7,332 nt of DNA from Lachnospiraceae bacterium UBA7188 (GTDB lineage Bacteria > Bacillota > Clostridia > Lachnospirales > Lachnospiraceae): NCBI GenBank assembly GCA_002490995.1, contig DKVC01000046.1:1331-8662 (forward strand). Reading direction: 5' to 3'. How positions within the stretch are numbered: position 1 is the first letter of the stretch; each line of letters begins with the position of its first letter. Positions 5,591 through 7,332 of the stretch are shown in pieces. Position numbers and translations under genes: made by a program. The notes beneath the pieces were generated by a model, which saw nothing but the letters and a program-made list of their open reading frames with translations, was not told where the DNA came from and ran no database searches.

Positions 5591-6733
5591 TTACTCTACA
5601 CTCACCGGCGGCTCTTCCTTTACCGCCTCCGCCAGCCGCTCCTTCAGTTCCCGGAATTCATTCAGTTCCCCGGTGCCGTCGAAATATCCCTCCAGCTCCT
5701 TCAGGCGGTAGTACAGCATGCCGCGCTCACTCCCTTCCCAGCATTTGGAATATGCTTCCGGCTCATACTGCAGCCGGTCCACCAGCGGTGCCGTGTAGCG
5801 AAAATCTTCCAGGCTGTCGTAAGCGGCGGCGGCCTTCTCCGCCAGCAGCAGACAGCGCAGCGCTTCCTTCCTGTCCTCTTTCAAAAGATGCAGTTCCGCC
5901 AGTCTGCGGTAATTCCAACCCACGATCCGATGATAGAACTGATAATTTCCGTCAGGCATCACGGTCTCGTATAAACGGTTTGCCGACATGATATATTCTA
6001 TCTTTTCGTCTATGCTGAACCCGGATTCCAGCCCATACTCCTTTCGGAATACGATATCCACCATAACCGTCGCGGCATAGTCCACCGCTTTCAATATATT
6101 TTCCTGGAGCTGGCGCAGCTTCTCCTCCCCGGACAGAATCTGTCCCAGAAGCACCTCCCGGCAATGTTCCATATCCCAGGCCTCCTGCGCCAGGCGCAAT
6201 GCCTCCGGCATATTCCCCCGGGACACATAAACACTGCATAAAAGCTTTACTGCACGGCATCTCTCCCGGCTGTCATTACAGTCTTCCAGGACTCTCCGGC
6301 ACAGCCTCTGTACCCGCTCGGAAAAGCCTCCTTCCGAATACTCTTTCCGCTGAGCGCCGTTTCCGCCGGCATACAGTTCCAAATCCTCTGCCAGGTTCAT
6401 CATATAATGAAATTTATGCGGTAACTCCCTGACTGCCTGCTCCATCAACTCCCTCCGTAGCGCAAGGTTTCCGTCCTTCCGATACCGTGCATATGTTGTA
6501 TTGTAATAATTCTCACGTTCTGCCGTTCCCGCGTTTTCCATATCAAAGAGCGTATCCGCAGACACTTTGAAATATCTTGCCAGCAGCGGGACCAGCGTCA
6601 CATCCGGCCACGCCATGCCGTTTTCCCACCGGCTGACACTTTGAAACGATACCCCCAGGCTTTCCGCCAGTTTCTCCTGTGTAATGCCGTCCCGCTTCCT
6701 CAGTTCCCTGATCACTTCACCGATATTTTTCAT
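5591..6733 (-). CDS. XRE-family transcriptional regulator with TPR-like C-terminal region
   Basis: This is a 380-residue cytoplasmic regulator. Residues 4-65 are a Cro/CI-type helix-turn-helix: IRELRKRDGITQEKLAESLG, then VSFQSVSRWENG (recognition helix about 28-38), then WPDVTLVPLLARYFKVSADTLF. The remaining 310 residues are helical and rich in Leu, Ala, Arg and Glu. They show TPR-like pairs such as GNMPEALRLAQEAWDMEH and YRRLAELHLLKEDRKEALRC, and may bind a peptide or protein that controls activity, as in other HTH-TPR regulators. The ATG at 6733 is chosen because AAGGG sits 5 bases upstream and the HTH begins right after it; a TTG at 6772 would add 13 residues. A perfect palindrome at 6787-6800 in its upstream region suggests autoregulation. 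It is divergent from the 62-residue gene, a possible target. Confidence 0.88.
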   Translation of the reverse strand: MKNIGEVIRELRKRDGITQEKLAESLGVSFQSVSRWENGMAWPDVTLVPLLARYFKVSADTLFDMENAGTAERENYYNTTYARYRKDGNLALRRELMEQAVRELPHKFHYMMNLAEDLELYAGGNGAQRKEYSEGGFSERVQRLCRRVLEDCNDSRERCRAVKLLCSVYVSRGNMPEALRLAQEAWDMEHCREVLLGQILSGEEKLRQLQENILKAVDYAATVMVDIVFRKEYGLESGFSIDEKIEYIMSANRLYETVMPDGNYQFYHRIVGWNYRRLAELHLLKEDRKEALRCLLLAEKAAAAYDSLEDFRYTAPLVDRLQYEPEAYSKCWEGSERGMLYYRLKELEGYFDGTGELNEFRELKERLAEAVKEEPPVSVE

Positions 6734-6786
6734 ATATGCCCTTTGCCTCTCTTTCTTCCGTTTCAGTAACAAATATGTTCCTCTCC

Positions 6787-6800
6787 GTTATCGCGATAAC
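6787..6800. promoter_or_regulatory. Perfect 14-base palindrome, likely XRE operator
   Basis: GTTATCGCGATAAC is a complete palindrome 53 bases upstream of the XRE start codon. It lies about 20 bases downstream of a -10-like box for that gene, so a bound protein would block transcription. Short perfect dyads of this kind are typical targets of dimeric Cro/CI-type regulators. That the XRE protein encoded here binds it is an inference from position. Confidence 0.55.
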
Positions 6801-6819
6801 TTCCTTCAGCTGTAATGAA

Positions 6820-6825
6820 AGTATA
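6820..6825 (-). promoter_or_regulatory. Possible -10 box of the XRE gene promoter
   Basis: TATACT on the minus strand matches the -10 consensus at 5 of 6 bases. No good -35 box is present at 16-18 bases (GTTTTT is the closest), so the promoter may be weak or need an activator. The palindrome at 6787-6800 lies just downstream. Confidence 0.3.
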
Positions 6826-6879
6826 TACCCTATCCGCACATAAAAACATCATCAATCCAGTGAATTCTTTTTCCCGGGC

Positions 6880-6898
6880 TTGTTTCTCCCGGAAACAA
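6880..6898. repeat. 19-base dyad TTGTTTC-5-GAAACAA upstream of the small-gene promoter
   Basis: TTGTTTC (6880-6886) and GAAACAA (6892-6898) form a perfect 7-base inverted repeat around TCCCG, 24 bases before the -35 box at 6923. An overlapping alternative pairs TTTCCCGGG (6870-6878) with CCCGGAAA (6888-6895). The position fits an activator or repressor site for the divergent pair. Confidence 0.35.
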
Positions 6899-6922
6899 TA
6901 GACACAGAAATAAAAGAAACGC

Positions 6923-6951
6923 TTTACACCCCAGGGCAGGATTGTTATAAT
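6923..6951 (+). promoter_or_regulatory. Strong sigma-A promoter of the 62-residue protein gene
   Basis: TTTACA (6923-6928) and TATAAT (6946-6951) are spaced by exactly 17 bases. The expected transcription start is near 6958, giving a leader of about 40 bases to the ATG at 7000. Confidence 0.8.
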
Positions 6952-6999
6952 AAAAGCATCAGATACAAGTCAACCATACCAACAGAAAGAGGTGAACCT

Positions 7000-7188
7000 A
7001 TGCCGAGTGGTGCAGATATTATCAAAGACTATGTTTCCGAGTTTTCCAGACTGCAAAATTGGATGCTTGCCATTAAAGAAAAAGATCCGGCTACGTACAG
7101 TTCCATGCACGACAGATATATTGAACTGAAAGTTACACTGACCAGCCTGGGTGTCAATCTTGCAGAACTTGACAAGGTAAAAGAATAA
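7000..7188 (+). CDS. Conserved-looking 62-residue small protein of unknown function
   Basis: The protein begins MPSGADIIKDYVSEFSRLQN and ends NLAELDKVKE. It is soluble, mostly helical by composition, with no signal peptide, membrane segment or cysteine. AGAGGTG lies about 6 bases before the ATG at 7000, and the upstream promoter would start transcription after an ATG at 6880, so the longer 102-residue reading is excluded. I believe close relatives occur as uncharacterised small proteins across Lachnospiraceae, but this is memory and not a search. It stands alone with its own promoter and a stem-loop after it, divergent from the XRE regulator, which may control it. No function can be assigned. 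Confidence 0.8.
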   Translation: MPSGADIIKDYVSEFSRLQNWMLAIKEKDPATYSSMHDRYIELKVTLTSLGVNLAELDKVKE

Positions 7189-7212
7189 TCACAATCAAAC
7201 AGCATCCACAAA

Positions 7213-7261
7213 GGAAAGGTACAAAACCTTTATAAAACAATAAAGGCTCTGTACCTTTTCC
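7213..7261 (+). terminator. Stem-loop terminator after the small protein gene
   Basis: GGAAAGGTACA (7213-7223) pairs with TGTACCTTTTCC (7250-7261) with one extra T. An inner CCTTTA/TAAAGG pairing extends the structure. The T run (TTTT) lies inside the 3' arm and is not followed by a longer one, so it is a moderate terminator. It begins 25 bases after the stop codon. The 47 bases between it and the repeat arm at 7309 hold nothing recognisable. Confidence 0.55.
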
Positions 7262-7308
7262 ATTTGTCACGGCTCTATTGTTATTTTTCGCAGCATGCCG
7301 CCGCACTG

Positions 7309-7332
7309 TTAGGAACTGCCGGAAAATAACCT
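7309..7332 (+). repeat. Second copy of the MITE-like element arm, cut by the window edge
   Basis: The first 23 bases, beginning TTAGGAACTGCCGG and ending AAAATAACC, match the left arm of the 5448-5553 element at 21 of 23 positions in the same orientation. The copy runs off the right edge, so its other arm is not seen. Its presence shows that the arm is a dispersed repeat. Confidence 0.6.

Noticed and set aside
5569..5991. A 140-residue Pro/Ser-rich open frame on the plus strand
   Set aside because: Antisense to the C-terminal part of the XRE regulator, with no start signals and biased composition of a shadow frame.
6880..6999. Extending the 62-residue protein upstream to an ATG at 6880
   Set aside because: The extension covers the promoter and predicted transcription start; the ATG at 7000 has the ribosome binding site.
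1..7332. CRISPR array, tRNA, rRNA or prophage genes
   Set aside because: No regularly spaced repeats, no tRNA-like cloverleaf and no phage structural or integrase genes were seen.

Overview
The window looks like part of a low-to-mid GC Firmicutes chromosome, most likely Lachnospiraceae (class Clostridia). The basis is AGGAGG-like ribosome binding sites, sigma-A promoters, the codon style, a 62-residue small protein of a type I associate with that family, and the arrangement of a response regulator and kinase next to a BcrA-type ABC exporter. The genus cannot be fixed from the sequence alone.

Left to centre, everything from about 5230 down to 1 is read on the minus strand. A near-consensus promoter (5202-5230) drives a 42-residue small protein (4928-5056), a LURP-one/tubby-like protein (4469-4944), an OmpR-type response regulator (3784-4449) and its membrane histidine kinase (2636-3796). 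The genes overlap or nearly touch. The first 10-15 codons of the LURP-one gene are out of frame with its body. After a 338-base gap holding a second candidate promoter, a nested hairpin and short dyads, an ABC exporter operon follows: ATPase (1395-2297), permease (142-1398) and a second permease that runs off the left edge (1-170). The natural reading is an envelope-stress or antimicrobial-peptide sensing and export module: kinase senses, regulator switches on the transporter. The lipid-binding-fold LURP-one protein and the small protein are unusual passengers.

The 534-base stretch from 5057 to 5590 has no confident full gene. It contains the operon promoter and leader, short inverted repeats, a possible 39-codon gene remnant and a 106-base element with 30-base imperfect terminal inverted repeats (5448-5553), which looks like a MITE. 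The remnant ends exactly where the element begins. A third copy of the element's arm starts at 7309 at the right edge.

Right part: an XRE-family regulator with a helical TPR-like C-terminal region (5591-6733, minus) is divergent from a 62-residue small protein (7000-7188, plus). The small protein has an excellent promoter and is followed by a stem-loop that may be its terminator. The intergenic region between them carries a perfect 14-base palindrome, likely the XRE operator, and a second 19-base dyad.
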